Assembly (NCBI GenBank): GCA_027334715.1
Contig: DAHWUG010000002.1
Coordinates: 1-39,402, forward strand
Origin: Nanobdellota archaeon
GTDB taxonomy: Archaea; Nanobdellota; Nanobdellia; Pacearchaeales; GW2011-AR1
Direction of reading: 5' to 3'
DNA length: 39,402 bases
Numbering within the stretch: position 1 is the first letter of the stretch; each line of letters opens with the position of its first letter. The notes under the pieces are model-generated. The model was not told the origin of the DNA. It worked only from the letters and a program-made list of their open reading frames with translations, and ran no database searches. Made by a program: the position numbers and the translations under genes. Below, piece after piece: positions 1 to 9,687 of this stretch.

Positions 1-155
1 ACAAGGTTTCAGTCCAATCCGCCCCTACCACCAAAGCGTCTTGAACCTAAGGTTATTCTACGTGCTATGGCAGACTGTTTTTATTCATCAGACTTACAAG
101 GGCTTGACGTTTCTCGCCCGTTAGGTCTTCGTGTGACCTCGTCGAATATGAATTT
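1..155. other. Possible structured non-coding RNA (strand and identity unresolved, truncated by window edge)
   Basis: About 47% GC against an AT-rich background, then an abrupt drop after ~150. Contains small inverted repeats AGGTC-N7-GACCT, GGGC-N12-GCCC and AACC-TTA-GGTT. No convincing protein reading in any frame. Confidence 0.3.
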
Positions 156-162
156 TTGGTTA

Positions 163-411
163 TCATTCTGTTTTTACTTCTCCTATTGCTTCGTGCAATC
201 TCTTGATTATTTCTTTGTCATCAGGGATAATTTTTAGTGACCCATTAGCAATAACCAAAACATTATCTCCTTCTTTTAATGCATATTGTTTCAACCATTC
301 AATAGGCACAGTTACAACTGTCGAACCACCAGAATTTTGTAGTTTCCTTCTTACTATTACTGGCAATCCATTTGCCTGCTCTTTTTTATCCTGTTCTTGT
401 CCTGACGCCAT
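163..411 (-). CDS. SpoVT/AbrB-domain (MazE-like) DNA-binding protein
   Basis: VIVRRKLQNSGGSTVVTVPIEWLKQYALKEGDNVLVIANGSLKIIP is AbrB-like; TATA-like TTTAAATAT upstream on the minus strand. Confidence 0.75.
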   Translation of the reverse strand: MASGQEQDKKEQANGLPVIVRRKLQNSGGSTVVTVPIEWLKQYALKEGDNVLVIANGSLKIIPDDKEIIKRLHEAIGEVKTE

Positions 412-510
412 ACATATTCAATATGGACGCTTATATTTAAAGTTTTCCCTTAGTCATTTATGGGGTCTTCAGAAGTCCCGTAGAATTAACAATATAGACG
501 AATAGAAACA

Positions 511-520
511 TTTTTAAACC
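511..520 (+). promoter_or_regulatory. Archaeal TATA-like promoter of the rpoH-rpoB-rpoA transcript
   Basis: aacaTTTTTAAACC resembles the promoters before rpsL and fusA, but lies ~120 nt upstream of rpoH, implying a ~95-nt leader. Confidence 0.5.
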
Positions 521-636
521 AAATTTTGATATCTTTTATTATTGATGAGTTATCAAAACTCTTCTGGAAAGTGTCTAAAACCCCCTGCCAGAAAAATTAA
601 ATTCACCGTCGGTAACTGTCTAAAACTTCCCAAAAT

Positions 637-849
637 ATGCATATTCTACAACCAAAACATACCAAGCTAAAAGAGAAAGAGGCCCAGGAATTACTTGCAA
701 AACTCAATATTTCTAAAGCTCAACTGCCAAAAATAATTTCAAGCGACCCTGCACTGCCTGAAGAATGTGCTGTGGGGGATGTCATAAAAATAGAAAGGAG
801 AGAGCATGACAGCGAAAAAACAAATCTATATTACAGGGTTGTTGTTTAA
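637..849 (+). CDS. rpoH: DNA-directed RNA polymerase subunit H (Rpb5-like)
   Basis: 70 aa with ...LPKIISSDPALPEECAVGDVIKIERRE...YYRVVV, typical archaeal RpoH; immediately upstream of rpoB. Confidence 0.95.
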   Translation: MHILQPKHTKLKEKEAQELLAKLNISKAQLPKIISSDPALPEECAVGDVIKIERREHDSEKTNLYYRVVV

Positions 850-924
850 GTAAAATTTTCACAAAAAAGCAAAAATGAAAGCAAATCAGAAATTTTCATT
901 CATTCATCATGGGAGAAATGCCAA

Positions 925-3900
925 ATGAAACCTGGAAAACACCTCATTGTAAAAAAATATCTTGAAGAGCACTCTTTGGTAGAGAGTAATATTATTTCAT
1001 TTAATAATTTTGTTGAAAAAAGGATGCAGGAAATAGTTAATGAAATTGCAGAAACAATAAATAACGAGGATTTTGAGATAACTCTTGGAAAAATAGAAAT
1101 TGGAAAGCCAAAAGTCATCGAAGCTGACGGCAGTTCCTCGCTTATAACCCCACAGGAGGCTAAACTAAGGGATTTGACATATGCCGCTCCAGTAAACCTA
1201 GAGCTGACTGTAAAGAAGGATGACCAGGTTGATTCAGAAACAGTCGAAATCGGAAAAATCCCAATAATGGTAAGAAGCAAATTCTGCAATACGTATGGAA
1301 TGTCAAAAGAACAGCTTATAGAAACATATCATGACCCTTTGGACCCAGGGGGATATTTTGTCATAAAGGGAAATGAGCGTGTAATGATCATGGCAGAGGA
1401 CCTTGCAGAAAACCAGCCATTTATAGAAGATAATTCCAAGGGTGATTTGACCTTAAAATTATTCTCATCAAAAGGAACTTACAGGATACCTGTCCTTATT
1501 TCTGAAAACAAGGAAGGAATAATTGATGTTTCATTCAGTAAATTCAAGGATGTTCCTGCTGTAATAATACTCAAGGCTCTTGGATTGATAAAAGAGTCAG
1601 ACATTGCAAAATACATAGGAAAGGAAACAGACGCTATGATAGTTAACCTGTATGAATTTGCCAATATAGCAACAAAAGAAGATGCCATGCTTTACATTTC
1701 CGAGAAAACGAGCCTTCAGGGAACAAAGAAAGAGATTCTTGACCGGGTAAAACAAAGAATAGACTCCTATCTTTTTCCCCACATTGGACAAAAGAAAGAA
1801 GACAGAATAAAAAAAGCTGTCACGCTCTGCAAGCTGATAAAACAGTTCCTTATTGCAAAGGAAAATCCAAAATTAAGAACAGACAAGGATCATTATGCAA
1901 ACAAAAGAGTCAGGCTTTCAGGAGACCTTTTGGCAACTTTGTTCAGGGTTAATCTTGGGATTTTGATAAGGGATATACAATACTCCCTGCAAAAATCAGC
2001 TAAGAGAAAGAAATTCTTTTCAATAAAAATAATCGCAAAATCAACATTATTCTCCCATAGGGTGGAATCAGCCATTGCAACAGGAAGCTGGACAGGAGAA
2101 AGAAGTGGAATAACGCAAAACATGGACAAGACAAATTATCTTGCTACAATTTCTCAGTTGCAGCGTGTTTCTTCCATGCTTGCAAGCGACCAGGAAAATT
2201 TCGCTGCAAGAACATTGCACCCGACACATTATGGAAGATTTTGCCCTATTGAAACTCCTGAAGGAACAGAAATAGGCCTCAGGAAAAACCTTGCAATTCT
2301 TAGCAGAGTCTCAACAAGAACAGACCTTAGCGAGGAAAAATTCCTGAAGGATCTTTCAGTCAGCGGACTTGAGATAGAAGGAACAGACGGAACAGAAGTT
2401 TCACTTAATGGTATTTTTATAGGCATGGCAAAAAGTCCAAAAGAATTCACAAGAGCAATAAGAGAAAAAAGAAGAAAGGGGGAACTTCCTATTGAAATGA
2501 ACATAAGATATGATGAAAATTTCCAGACAATAAATATTTACACAGAACCAGGAAGGGTTCTAAGGCCTTTAATAATAATTGACAATGGCGCTTCAAGATT
2601 AAAAAATGAGCACATGGTAAGAATTGAAAGCGGAGAAATAGGCTGGAAAGACCTTATCAGGGAAGGTATTATTGAGTATATCGACGCTGCAGAAGAAGAG
2701 GAAGCACTTGTTGCCCTGTATGAAGAGGACATAACTACCGAACATACCCATCTTGAAATTGACCCAACAGACTTGTTTGGTGTTATCACAAGCCTTGTTC
2801 CATATTCAAATCATGACCAAAGTTCCAGGTTGAACAGGGGAAGTAAGACACAAAAGCAGGCTCTTGGATTGTATGCTGCAAATTATTTGACAAGACTTGA
2901 CACAGATGTTTCCATCTTACAGTATCCGCAAAAACCAATTGTAAGGAGCTTTGTCTATGATACATTGCAGGCGTATCCTGCAGGACAAAATCTTGTCGTA
3001 GCTGTCATGACACATGAAGGATACAATATGGAAGATGCGCTTGTTTTCAACAAAGGAAGCCTTGACAGAGGGGTAGGAAGAAGTTTTTATTTCAGGCCTT
3101 ACAGCGCTGTTGAAATGAATTATGCAGGCGGATTAAAGGATGAAATAGTCATTCCTGAAAAAGATTCTTCAGGATACAAGACAGAAGAAAGCTACAGGCA
3201 TCTTGAATCAGACGGAATTGTCTCTCCTGAAGCAGAAGTTGACGAGGGAGAGGTAATGATTGGAAAAGTTTCCCCGCCAAAATTCCTTTCAGAAGCAAGG
3301 GAAATTTCTGTAAGGACAAAGAAAGAATCAAGCGTCTCAATGAAGCAGGAAGAAAAAGGAATTGTTGAGGGTGTTTTCATAACAGAGGATGACGACGGAA
3401 ACAAGATAGTGCAGGTTAAAACAAGGGATCAGAGAATTCCCGAGCTTGGGGACAAATTCGCAACATCACACGGACAAAAAGGAGTTATTGGCTTGATTGT
3501 TGATGAAGAAGATGTTCCTTTCACTTCAAAAGGAATAAGGCCAGATGTCATGTTCAATCCTCACGGTCTTCCAAGCAGAATGACAGTTGGTTATCTTCTT
3601 GAATTGCTTGCGGGAAAAGTAGGATGCCTGAAGGGGGAAGTAATGGACGGAACAGCTTTCTCTGGAACAGACAAGAAAGAGCTTGAAGAAGCCCTCAAAG
3701 AGCTTGGATTCAGTTATGATGGAAAAGAAACAATGTATTCTGGAATAACCGGCAAAAAAATGCAGACAAAAATATTCGTCGGTAATCTTTATTACTTGAA
3801 ACTTAAATATATGGTAGGAAATAAGCTTCATGGAAGAGCTTCCGGTAAAATCGCATTGCTTACAAGACAGCCTGTTGAGGGAAGGTCCCGTGGCGGTGCA

Positions 3901-4179
3901 TTGAGGCTTGGAGAAATGGAACAGCAGGCAATGGTTGCGCATGGAGCCTCTTTGCTATTGAAAGAGAGGTATGATTCTGACAAAGTTGTTCTTCATGTCT
4001 GCACAAAATGCGGAGCGCTTGCAATAGAGGATAACATAAGGGACAAGACAGTCTGCCCCATATGCAATTCAGAAGAAGTTGAGCCTGTTGAAGTATCATA
4101 TGCATTCAAACTTTTGATTGAAGAGCTTCAGGGTCTTCATATTCATACAAACTTTGACCTGAAAAATAAATATGAATAA
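925..4179 (+). CDS. rpoB: DNA-directed RNA polymerase subunit B (unsplit B''+B')
   Basis: 1084 aa; GRFCPIETPEGTEIGLRKNLA, GDKFATSHGQKGVIG, C-terminal zinc motif CTKCGALA...CPIC. Confidence 0.97.
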   Translation: MKPGKHLIVKKYLEEHSLVESNIISFNNFVEKRMQEIVNEIAETINNEDFEITLGKIEIGKPKVIEADGSSSLITPQEAKLRDLTYAAPVNLELTVKKDDQVDSETVEIGKIPIMVRSKFCNTYGMSKEQLIETYHDPLDPGGYFVIKGNERVMIMAEDLAENQPFIEDNSKGDLTLKLFSSKGTYRIPVLISENKEGIIDVSFSKFKDVPAVIILKALGLIKESDIAKYIGKETDAMIVNLYEFANIATKEDAMLYISEKTSLQGTKKEILDRVKQRIDSYLFPHIGQKKEDRIKKAVTLCKLIKQFLIAKENPKLRTDKDHYANKRVRLSGDLLATLFRVNLGILIRDIQYSLQKSAKRKKFFSIKIIAKSTLFSHRVESAIATGSWTGERSGITQNMDKTNYLATISQLQRVSSMLASDQENFAARTLHPTHYGRFCPIETPEGTEIGLRKNLAILSRVSTRTDLSEEKFLKDLSVSGLEIEGTDGTEVSLNGIFIGMAKSPKEFTRAIREKRRKGELPIEMNIRYDENFQTINIYTEPGRVLRPLIIIDNGASRLKNEHMVRIESGEIGWKDLIREGIIEYIDAAEEEEALVALYEEDITTEHTHLEIDPTDLFGVITSLVPYSNHDQSSRLNRGSKTQKQALGLYAANYLTRLDTDVSILQYPQKPIVRSFVYDTLQAYPAGQNLVVAVMTHEGYNMEDALVFNKGSLDRGVGRSFYFRPYSAVEMNYAGGLKDEIVIPEKDSSGYKTEESYRHLESDGIVSPEAEVDEGEVMIGKVSPPKFLSEAREISVRTKKESSVSMKQEEKGIVEGVFITEDDDGNKIVQVKTRDQRIPELGDKFATSHGQKGVIGLIVDEEDVPFTSKGIRPDVMFNPHGLPSRMTVGYLLELLAGKVGCLKGEVMDGTAFSGTDKKELEEALKELGFSYDGKETMYSGITGKKMQTKIFVGNLYYLKLKYMVGNKLHGRASGKIALLTRQPVEGRSRGGALRLGEMEQQAMVAHGASLLLKERYDSDKVVLHVCTKCGALAIEDNIRDKTVCPICNSEEVEPVEVSYAFKLLIEELQGLHIHTNFDLKNKYE

Positions 4180-4186
4180 ATAAAAA

Positions 4187-7100
4187 ATGTCAAAAACAAT
4201 CAGAAAAAAAATAAAATCAATAAGCTTTTCATTGCTTAGCCCTGAAAAGATAAAAAAGCTCTCTGTCGCAAAAATAGTCACGCCAGAACTTTATGACATA
4301 GATGGTTATCCTGTTGACGGTGGTCTGATGGATTTAAGGCTTGGAGCAATTGATCCTGGAGTGAGATGCAGAACATGCGGAGGCCGTTTGAAGGAATGCC
4401 TTGGGCATCCGGGCAGCATTGACCTTGCAAGATCTGTAATACATTTAAAATATGTTCCAATGATTGAACTTGGATTAAGATGCTTCTGCAAGCAATGCGG
4501 AAAATTAATGCTTTCTGAAAAAGACCTTGCAAAATACATACCAAGCCAGAGAATAAAAAAAGCAAAAGATGCCAAGAAATGCCCATACTGCAATACTGTT
4601 CAGGAAAAAATAAAGCTTGACAAGCCAACAACATTTTACAGGGGGAAAACAAGAATATTTCCAACAGAGATAAGAGAAACTCTTGTCAACATTCCTGATG
4701 ATGAACTTAAAAAAATAGGAATGAATCCGCATAATTTCAGGCCAGAATGGGCTGTGCTGACAATCCTTCTTGTTCCTCCAGTAACTGTGAGACCATCAAT
4801 CATACTTGAAACAGGTGAAAGAAGCGAGGATGATCTGACGCACAAGCTTTCAGACATAATAAGAGCCAACCAAAGACTCTGGGAAAATCTCAATGCAGGC
4901 GCTCCTGAAGTCATTATCGAGGATTTATGGGATTTATTGCAGTTCCATGTAACAACATTCTTTGACAACACAGTTACAAGAATACCTCCTGCAAGGCACA
5001 GAAGCGGCCAGCCACTGAAAACTATCACAGAAAGAATAAAAGGCAAAGAGGGAAGAATAAGAAAAAATCTTGCAGGCAAAAGGGTCAATTATTCAGGAAG
5101 AACAGTTATATCGCCTGATCCTTCAATGCAGATAAATGAAGTTGGCATTCCTTTTGAAATTGCAAAAATCGTAACTGTGGCAGAAACAGTCACAGACTTG
5201 AACATAGAAAGGCTGAAAAAGAAGGTAGAAAGCGGAGAAAATTATCCTGGCGCAAATTATGTAATAAGGCCTGACGGAAAACGTAAAAAAATAACACCTG
5301 AATTAAAAGAAGAAATAATCAATGAGCTTGTTCCCGGATATCAGGTTGAAAGGCATCTTGAAAATGGGGATATTGTTCTTTTCAACAGGCACCCCAGCCT
5401 TCACAAGGGAAGCCTTATGGCCCATTATGTAAAAGTTCTTCCTGGAAGGACATTCAGGCTTCATCCTGCAGCGAAAACTCCTTACAATGCTGATTTCGAC
5501 GGTGATGAAATGAATATTCACAGTCCACAGACAGAAGAAGCGCGTGCTGAGGCAAAAATCCTTCTTGAAGTAAAGAAAAATCTTATCTCTCCGAAAAATA
5601 ATACAAACTGGATTGGATGCCTTGGGGATGCAATAACAGGAGATTACTTGATGGGGCTTGAAGAATTTTCAAGGGAAGATGCAAACCAGCTTCTTTACAA
5701 TTCAGGAATTGACGGGGAAGTTTCAAAGAAGACAATCAGCGGAATAGAATTATTTTCAAAAGTGCTTCCTAAAATTGATTTCTCAGGAGAAACTGTGAAA
5801 ATAAAAGATGGGGAAATAATAAAGGGTGTTCCTGACAAGACCCTTTTCGGAGATGAAGACGGCATTTTGATAAGGGAGATAGACAAGAAATTCGGGAGAA
5901 ATGTTGCATTTGATTCAATAAGAAAGGCATTCAATATTGGAAAAAATTACCTGACTGGAAGAGGAATAAGCTTCTCTGTGGATGATTTTGATGTTGACCA
6001 GAAGATATTTGAGATGTCTGAAGAAATCGTCAAAAAAGCAGAGGAAAAAACTAATGAGATAATCGATGAATACAACAAAGGAACGCTTGAGATTATACAA
6101 GGAAAAACATCTGAGGAATCAAGGGAAATAAAGATTCTCAAGGTGCTTAATGAAGTAAGAACAAGAATCGGTGAAATTGTCAAAGAAGAGTTCCCTGCAG
6201 ACAGTCCGGTTACACACATGATAAAATCTGGTGGTGGGGGAAATATGCTTAATATAACGCAAATGGCTTGCTGCGTAGGCCAGCAGGATCTGGAAGGAAG
6301 AAGAATAGACCTTGGTTACAATGACAGAACACTTTCATTTTTCAAGAAAGGGGACTTAAATCCAAAAGCAAAGGGTTTCATAAGAAGCGCATTCATGAAA
6401 GGTCTTAAACCAGAGGAATTTTTCTTCCAGGCAATAACAGGTAGGTCCTCCCTTATGGACACTGCTCTCAGAACTCCAAAGTCTGGTTATTTGTACAGGA
6501 GGCTTGCAAATGCGCTTCAGGATTTAAGGATGGAATACGACAGCACTGTCCGCGACAGCAACAACAACATAATCCAGTTTGTTTATGGCGACGATGGAAT
6601 AGATGTTTCAAAGCTTCATACGGGTGGAAAACTTGAGCCTGGCGAAGCAATAGGAATAATCGCCGCTCAAAGCTTCGGTGAACCATCAACACAAATGGTA
6701 TTAAGAACTTTCCACTTTGCAGGTGTCTCTGAAATGCAGGTTACGCAGGGGCTTCCAAGGCTTATTGAAATATTCGACGCAAGAAAAAAGCCATCAAGCC
6801 CAAAAATGGAAATCTACCTGAAAAAAGAATTTAACAATGAGAAAGATGCAAGAATATTCGCAGAAAAAATAAAGGAAGTCACTGTCAGCGATTTTGCATC
6901 TGAGATAAACATTGATTTTACAGACAAAAGAATTGAAGTCAATATCGACAAGGAGGGGCTGCACCAAAGCCATACTTCTGTGAAAAAAATAGCCGAGAAG
7001 CTTAAGGAGCTTGGATTTTCATGCCATGATAAAACAGATTCAATATCAATTAAAGCACCTGGCGAGATAAGCTTCAAGGAGCTTTACAAGCTTAAGGAAA

Positions 7101-7678
7101 AACTTAAAAAAACAATTATTTCAGATATAAAAGGAGTAAAGCAGATTCTCATCGTTAAAAGAGGGGAAGATTACATTGTTATGACTTTGGGGACAAACCT
7201 GAAGAAAATACTTGAGCTGAAAGAAGTAAATACCCAGAGAACATTTTCAAATGACCTTCATGAAGTTGCAGATGTCCTTGGGATTGAAGCTGCAAGGCAG
7301 TTAATAATAAATGAAATCCAGGAAGTTTTGAACACGCAGGGTCTTGACATAGATAAGAGGCATCTAAAGCTTGTCTCAGATGCAATGACAAACATGGGCG
7401 AGGTAAAGGGTGTGACGAGAATTGGAATAATCGCGCAAAAATCATCAATACTTGCAAGGGCAACCTTCGAGACACCTGTAAAGCAGTTTGTAAATGCAAC
7501 AATAAAGGGAAACAAGGATCAGCTCACAAGCGTAATTGAAAATGTAATTCTTAATCAGCCAATTCCTGTTGGAACAGGGCTGCCAGGACTTCTTGTAAAG
7601 GTAGTAGGACCTCTTGTAAAGGAAGAATCAAAGAAGAAGTTTGCAAAAAAAGAAGTTGTAGATGAGATCGCAAAGTAA
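4187..7678 (+). CDS. rpoA: DNA-directed RNA polymerase subunit A (fused A'+A'')
   Basis: 1163 aa; NADFDGDEMNIH active-site motif, bridge-helix region GRSSLMDTALRTPKSGYLYRRL, and A''-type PGEAIGIIAAQSFGEPSTQMVLRTFHFAG in one frame. Confidence 0.97.
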   Translation: MSKTIRKKIKSISFSLLSPEKIKKLSVAKIVTPELYDIDGYPVDGGLMDLRLGAIDPGVRCRTCGGRLKECLGHPGSIDLARSVIHLKYVPMIELGLRCFCKQCGKLMLSEKDLAKYIPSQRIKKAKDAKKCPYCNTVQEKIKLDKPTTFYRGKTRIFPTEIRETLVNIPDDELKKIGMNPHNFRPEWAVLTILLVPPVTVRPSIILETGERSEDDLTHKLSDIIRANQRLWENLNAGAPEVIIEDLWDLLQFHVTTFFDNTVTRIPPARHRSGQPLKTITERIKGKEGRIRKNLAGKRVNYSGRTVISPDPSMQINEVGIPFEIAKIVTVAETVTDLNIERLKKKVESGENYPGANYVIRPDGKRKKITPELKEEIINELVPGYQVERHLENGDIVLFNRHPSLHKGSLMAHYVKVLPGRTFRLHPAAKTPYNADFDGDEMNIHSPQTEEARAEAKILLEVKKNLISPKNNTNWIGCLGDAITGDYLMGLEEFSREDANQLLYNSGIDGEVSKKTISGIELFSKVLPKIDFSGETVKIKDGEIIKGVPDKTLFGDEDGILIREIDKKFGRNVAFDSIRKAFNIGKNYLTGRGISFSVDDFDVDQKIFEMSEEIVKKAEEKTNEIIDEYNKGTLEIIQGKTSEESREIKILKVLNEVRTRIGEIVKEEFPADSPVTHMIKSGGGGNMLNITQMACCVGQQDLEGRRIDLGYNDRTLSFFKKGDLNPKAKGFIRSAFMKGLKPEEFFFQAITGRSSLMDTALRTPKSGYLYRRLANALQDLRMEYDSTVRDSNNNIIQFVYGDDGIDVSKLHTGGKLEPGEAIGIIAAQSFGEPSTQMVLRTFHFAGVSEMQVTQGLPRLIEIFDARKKPSSPKMEIYLKKEFNNEKDARIFAEKIKEVTVSDFASEINIDFTDKRIEVNIDKEGLHQSHTSVKKIAEKLKELGFSCHDKTDSISIKAPGEISFKELYKLKEKLKKTIISDIKGVKQILIVKRGEDYIVMTLGTNLKKILELKEVNTQRTFSNDLHEVADVLGIEAARQLIINEIQEVLNTQGLDIDKRHLKLVSDAMTNMGEVKGVTRIGIIAQKSSILARATFETPVKQFVNATIKGNKDQLTSVIENVILNQPIPVGTGLPGLLVKVVGPLVKEESKKKFAKKEVVDEIAK

Positions 7679-7751
7679 AGATAAATTTATAATACCAATA
7701 ATTTTAAAGTTCATATTAATAACAAAGAGGATAAAAAAATAATACAATAAA

Positions 7752-8162
7752 ATGCAGACAATAGACATGCAGGAGATGCGTTACCTGAACCTTTTTGAGC
7801 AAATGACTGGAGTGAGAACAAGATTCTGCTTTACATATAACGAAAATTTAATTTTTTGCGTGCCAAAACCCCTTGTTTCAAAAGCGGTCGGACAAGGCGG
7901 AAGAAATATAAGAAAAATGAGTGAAATTCTCGGAAAGAGAATAAGGGTGATTGCGGCGCCTAGAGGACTTTCAGATTCGGGGGATTTCATAAAAACAATA
8001 ATCAGCCCGTTAACTCTTAAGAATTTTGAAGTGACTGATACAGAAATAATTGCGGGCGGAGGAAAAAACAAGGCAGCCCTTATTGGAAGAAACAAGAGAA
8101 GGCTGCTTGAAATGCAAAAAATAGTTCATGATTTTTTCGAGAAAGATTTTAGGATTGCGTAA
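7752..8162 (+). CDS. nusA: NusA-like transcription factor (KH domains)
   Basis: 136 aa; VGQGGRNIRKMSEILGKRIRVI and GRNKRRLLEMQKI; canonical archaeal position before rpsL. Confidence 0.9.
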   Translation: MQTIDMQEMRYLNLFEQMTGVRTRFCFTYNENLIFCVPKPLVSKAVGQGGRNIRKMSEILGKRIRVIAAPRGLSDSGDFIKTIISPLTLKNFEVTDTEIIAGGGKNKAALIGRNKRRLLEMQKIVHDFFEKDFRIA

Positions 8163-8279
8163 TCATGAAATGACTAATATTTTAATGAAAAAAGATAATA
8201 ATTTGGTTTTAGACTTAGTATTTTATCGACAAGAATGTAATCAATAACATTTTTAAATCACTTTTAGCATCTAATTATC

Positions 8280-8702
8280 ATGGGATTAAAAAATGCAGCG
8301 AAGCTGAAGAAAAACAGAAAGAAATTCAGGTGGAAAGACAGAAACTTCAAAGTGAGAACTTTAGGTCTTTATGAAAAAGCAGATCCTTTGGAAGGCGCAA
8401 GCCAGGCAAAGGGAATTGTTTTGCAGAAAGTCCAGAAAGAGGCAAAGCAGCCAAATTCTGCAATGAGAAAATGCTGCAAGGTTCAGCTTAAGAAAAATTC
8501 AAAAATTGTAACAGCATTCATTCCGGGAAATCTGGCTCAGAGATTTATTGATGAGCATGATGAAGTTCTTATAGAAAGAATCGGGGGAAAGCAGGGAAGA
8601 ACAAAAGGAGATATACCTGGCGTCAGATTTCAGGTAATACAAGTAAATGACCAGCCGTTACATTTGCTTTGGCTTGGAAAGATAGAGAAAGGTAGAAGAT
8701 AA
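8280..8702 (+). CDS. rpsL: 30S ribosomal protein uS12
   Basis: [18 protein letters not shown]...[22 protein letters not shown]. Confidence 0.97.
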   Translation: MGLKNAAKLKKNRKKFRWKDRNFKVRTLGLYEKADPLEGASQAKGIVLQKVQKEAKQPNSAMRKCCKVQLKKNSKIVTAFIPGNLAQRFIDEHDEVLIERIGGKQGRTKGDIPGVRFQVIQVNDQPLHLLWLGKIEKGRR

Positions 8703-8704
8703 AA

Positions 8705-9046
8705 ATGAGTTTCATAATTTATACAACAACAGATATTGGAGAATTATCCCATTTATTGGATGGTCAGCTAGAAGGGACAATTGTAAAAGAACTTAACATT
8801 GAAGAGGGGGCTTTAGCTCAAAAAACCTTTGGCCTTAAGTACAATCCTGTTTTGTATATAAAAAGGGTGCATGAATCCAAAAGAAATAGCATTGTAAATA
8901 AATTAGTTGCAGAAGGATTGTTTGCGACAGTTGTTAATGAGCGGGGGAAGATTGTTGAGGATTACAGCGGAGAAGGCATTCATCATTATGGAATAATTGT
9001 TCCAATAGTAGAACCAACACAAATAGATGCAGGGGTTAATCCTTAA
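8705..9046 (+). CDS. Hypothetical protein inserted between uS12 and uS7
   Basis: 113 aa ORF starting 2 nt after the rpsL stop and ending 1 nt before the likely rpsG start; no recognised family. Confidence 0.7.
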   Translation: MSFIIYTTTDIGELSHLLDGQLEGTIVKELNIEEGALAQKTFGLKYNPVLYIKRVHESKRNSIVNKLVAEGLFATVVNERGKIVEDYSGEGIHHYGIIVPIVEPTQIDAGVNP

Positions 9047-9047
9047 A

Positions 9048-9656
9048 ATGGTAGAACAAACACAAACTTTCAAAATTTTTGACTTATATGACACAGAAGG
9101 AATTACTGTAGAAGACCCTGGATTGAAAAATGTTATAAATCTAAAGCCAAAATTAATTTTGAAAAGCAATGGAAGAAATTTTCAGAAATTCGGGCAGACA
9201 AAGGTAAATATTGTTGAAAGGCTGATAAATCATCTTGGTGTTGCGGGCCACAGGGGAAAAAAGCACAAAATAATCCTTGGACTCGGAACAGGAAAATATT
9301 CAAGAAATGCAAGAATAGTTTTGAATGCATTTGAGCAGGTTGCAAAAAAAACAGGAAAAAATCCTGTCTCAGTTTTCTTGAAAGCTGTTGAAAAATCAGC
9401 TCCAAGGGATGAAGTAACTGTCATTGAATATGGGGGAGCAAGATATCCCCAAGCAGTTGATGTTTCCCCTCTTAGAAGAGTTAATCTGGCAATAAAACAC
9501 ATTGTTCAGGGAGCTTCGGACAAGGCATTTGGGAAGAAAAAGGACATTGCCCAGGCATTGGCAGAGGAAATAATACTTGCCTCAGAGGAAAACGGAGACA
9601 GTTTTGCGTTCAAAAAAAAGAATGAATCAGAAAAGCAGGCAGACTCAGCACGATAA
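9048..9656 (+). CDS. rpsG: 30S ribosomal protein uS7
   Basis: NHLGVAGHRGKKHKI...GGARYPQAVDVSPLRRVNLAI. Start chosen at MVEQ (9048) rather than the listed 9027. Confidence 0.95.
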   Translation: MVEQTQTFKIFDLYDTEGITVEDPGLKNVINLKPKLILKSNGRNFQKFGQTKVNIVERLINHLGVAGHRGKKHKIILGLGTGKYSRNARIVLNAFEQVAKKTGKNPVSVFLKAVEKSAPRDEVTVIEYGGARYPQAVDVSPLRRVNLAIKHIVQGASDKAFGKKKDIAQALAEEIILASEENGDSFAFKKKNESEKQADSAR

Positions 9657-9687
9657 TTTTTATAAACTTTAATTGTAATAAGCTTAA

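Noticed and set aside
203-505. 100-aa plus-strand ORF opposite the abrB-like gene
   Set aside because: Antisense shadow of a recognisable AbrB-domain gene; no protein-like composition.
4187-4281. Inteins or introns in the RNAP, EF-2 or EF-1A genes
   Set aside because: ORFs are continuous and of normal or shorter length, with no intein motifs noticed.
900-7515. Numerous minus-strand ORFs (60-150 aa) across rpoB and rpoA
   Set aside because: Ser/Leu/Phe/Ile-rich shadow ORFs antisense to strongly conserved RNAP genes.
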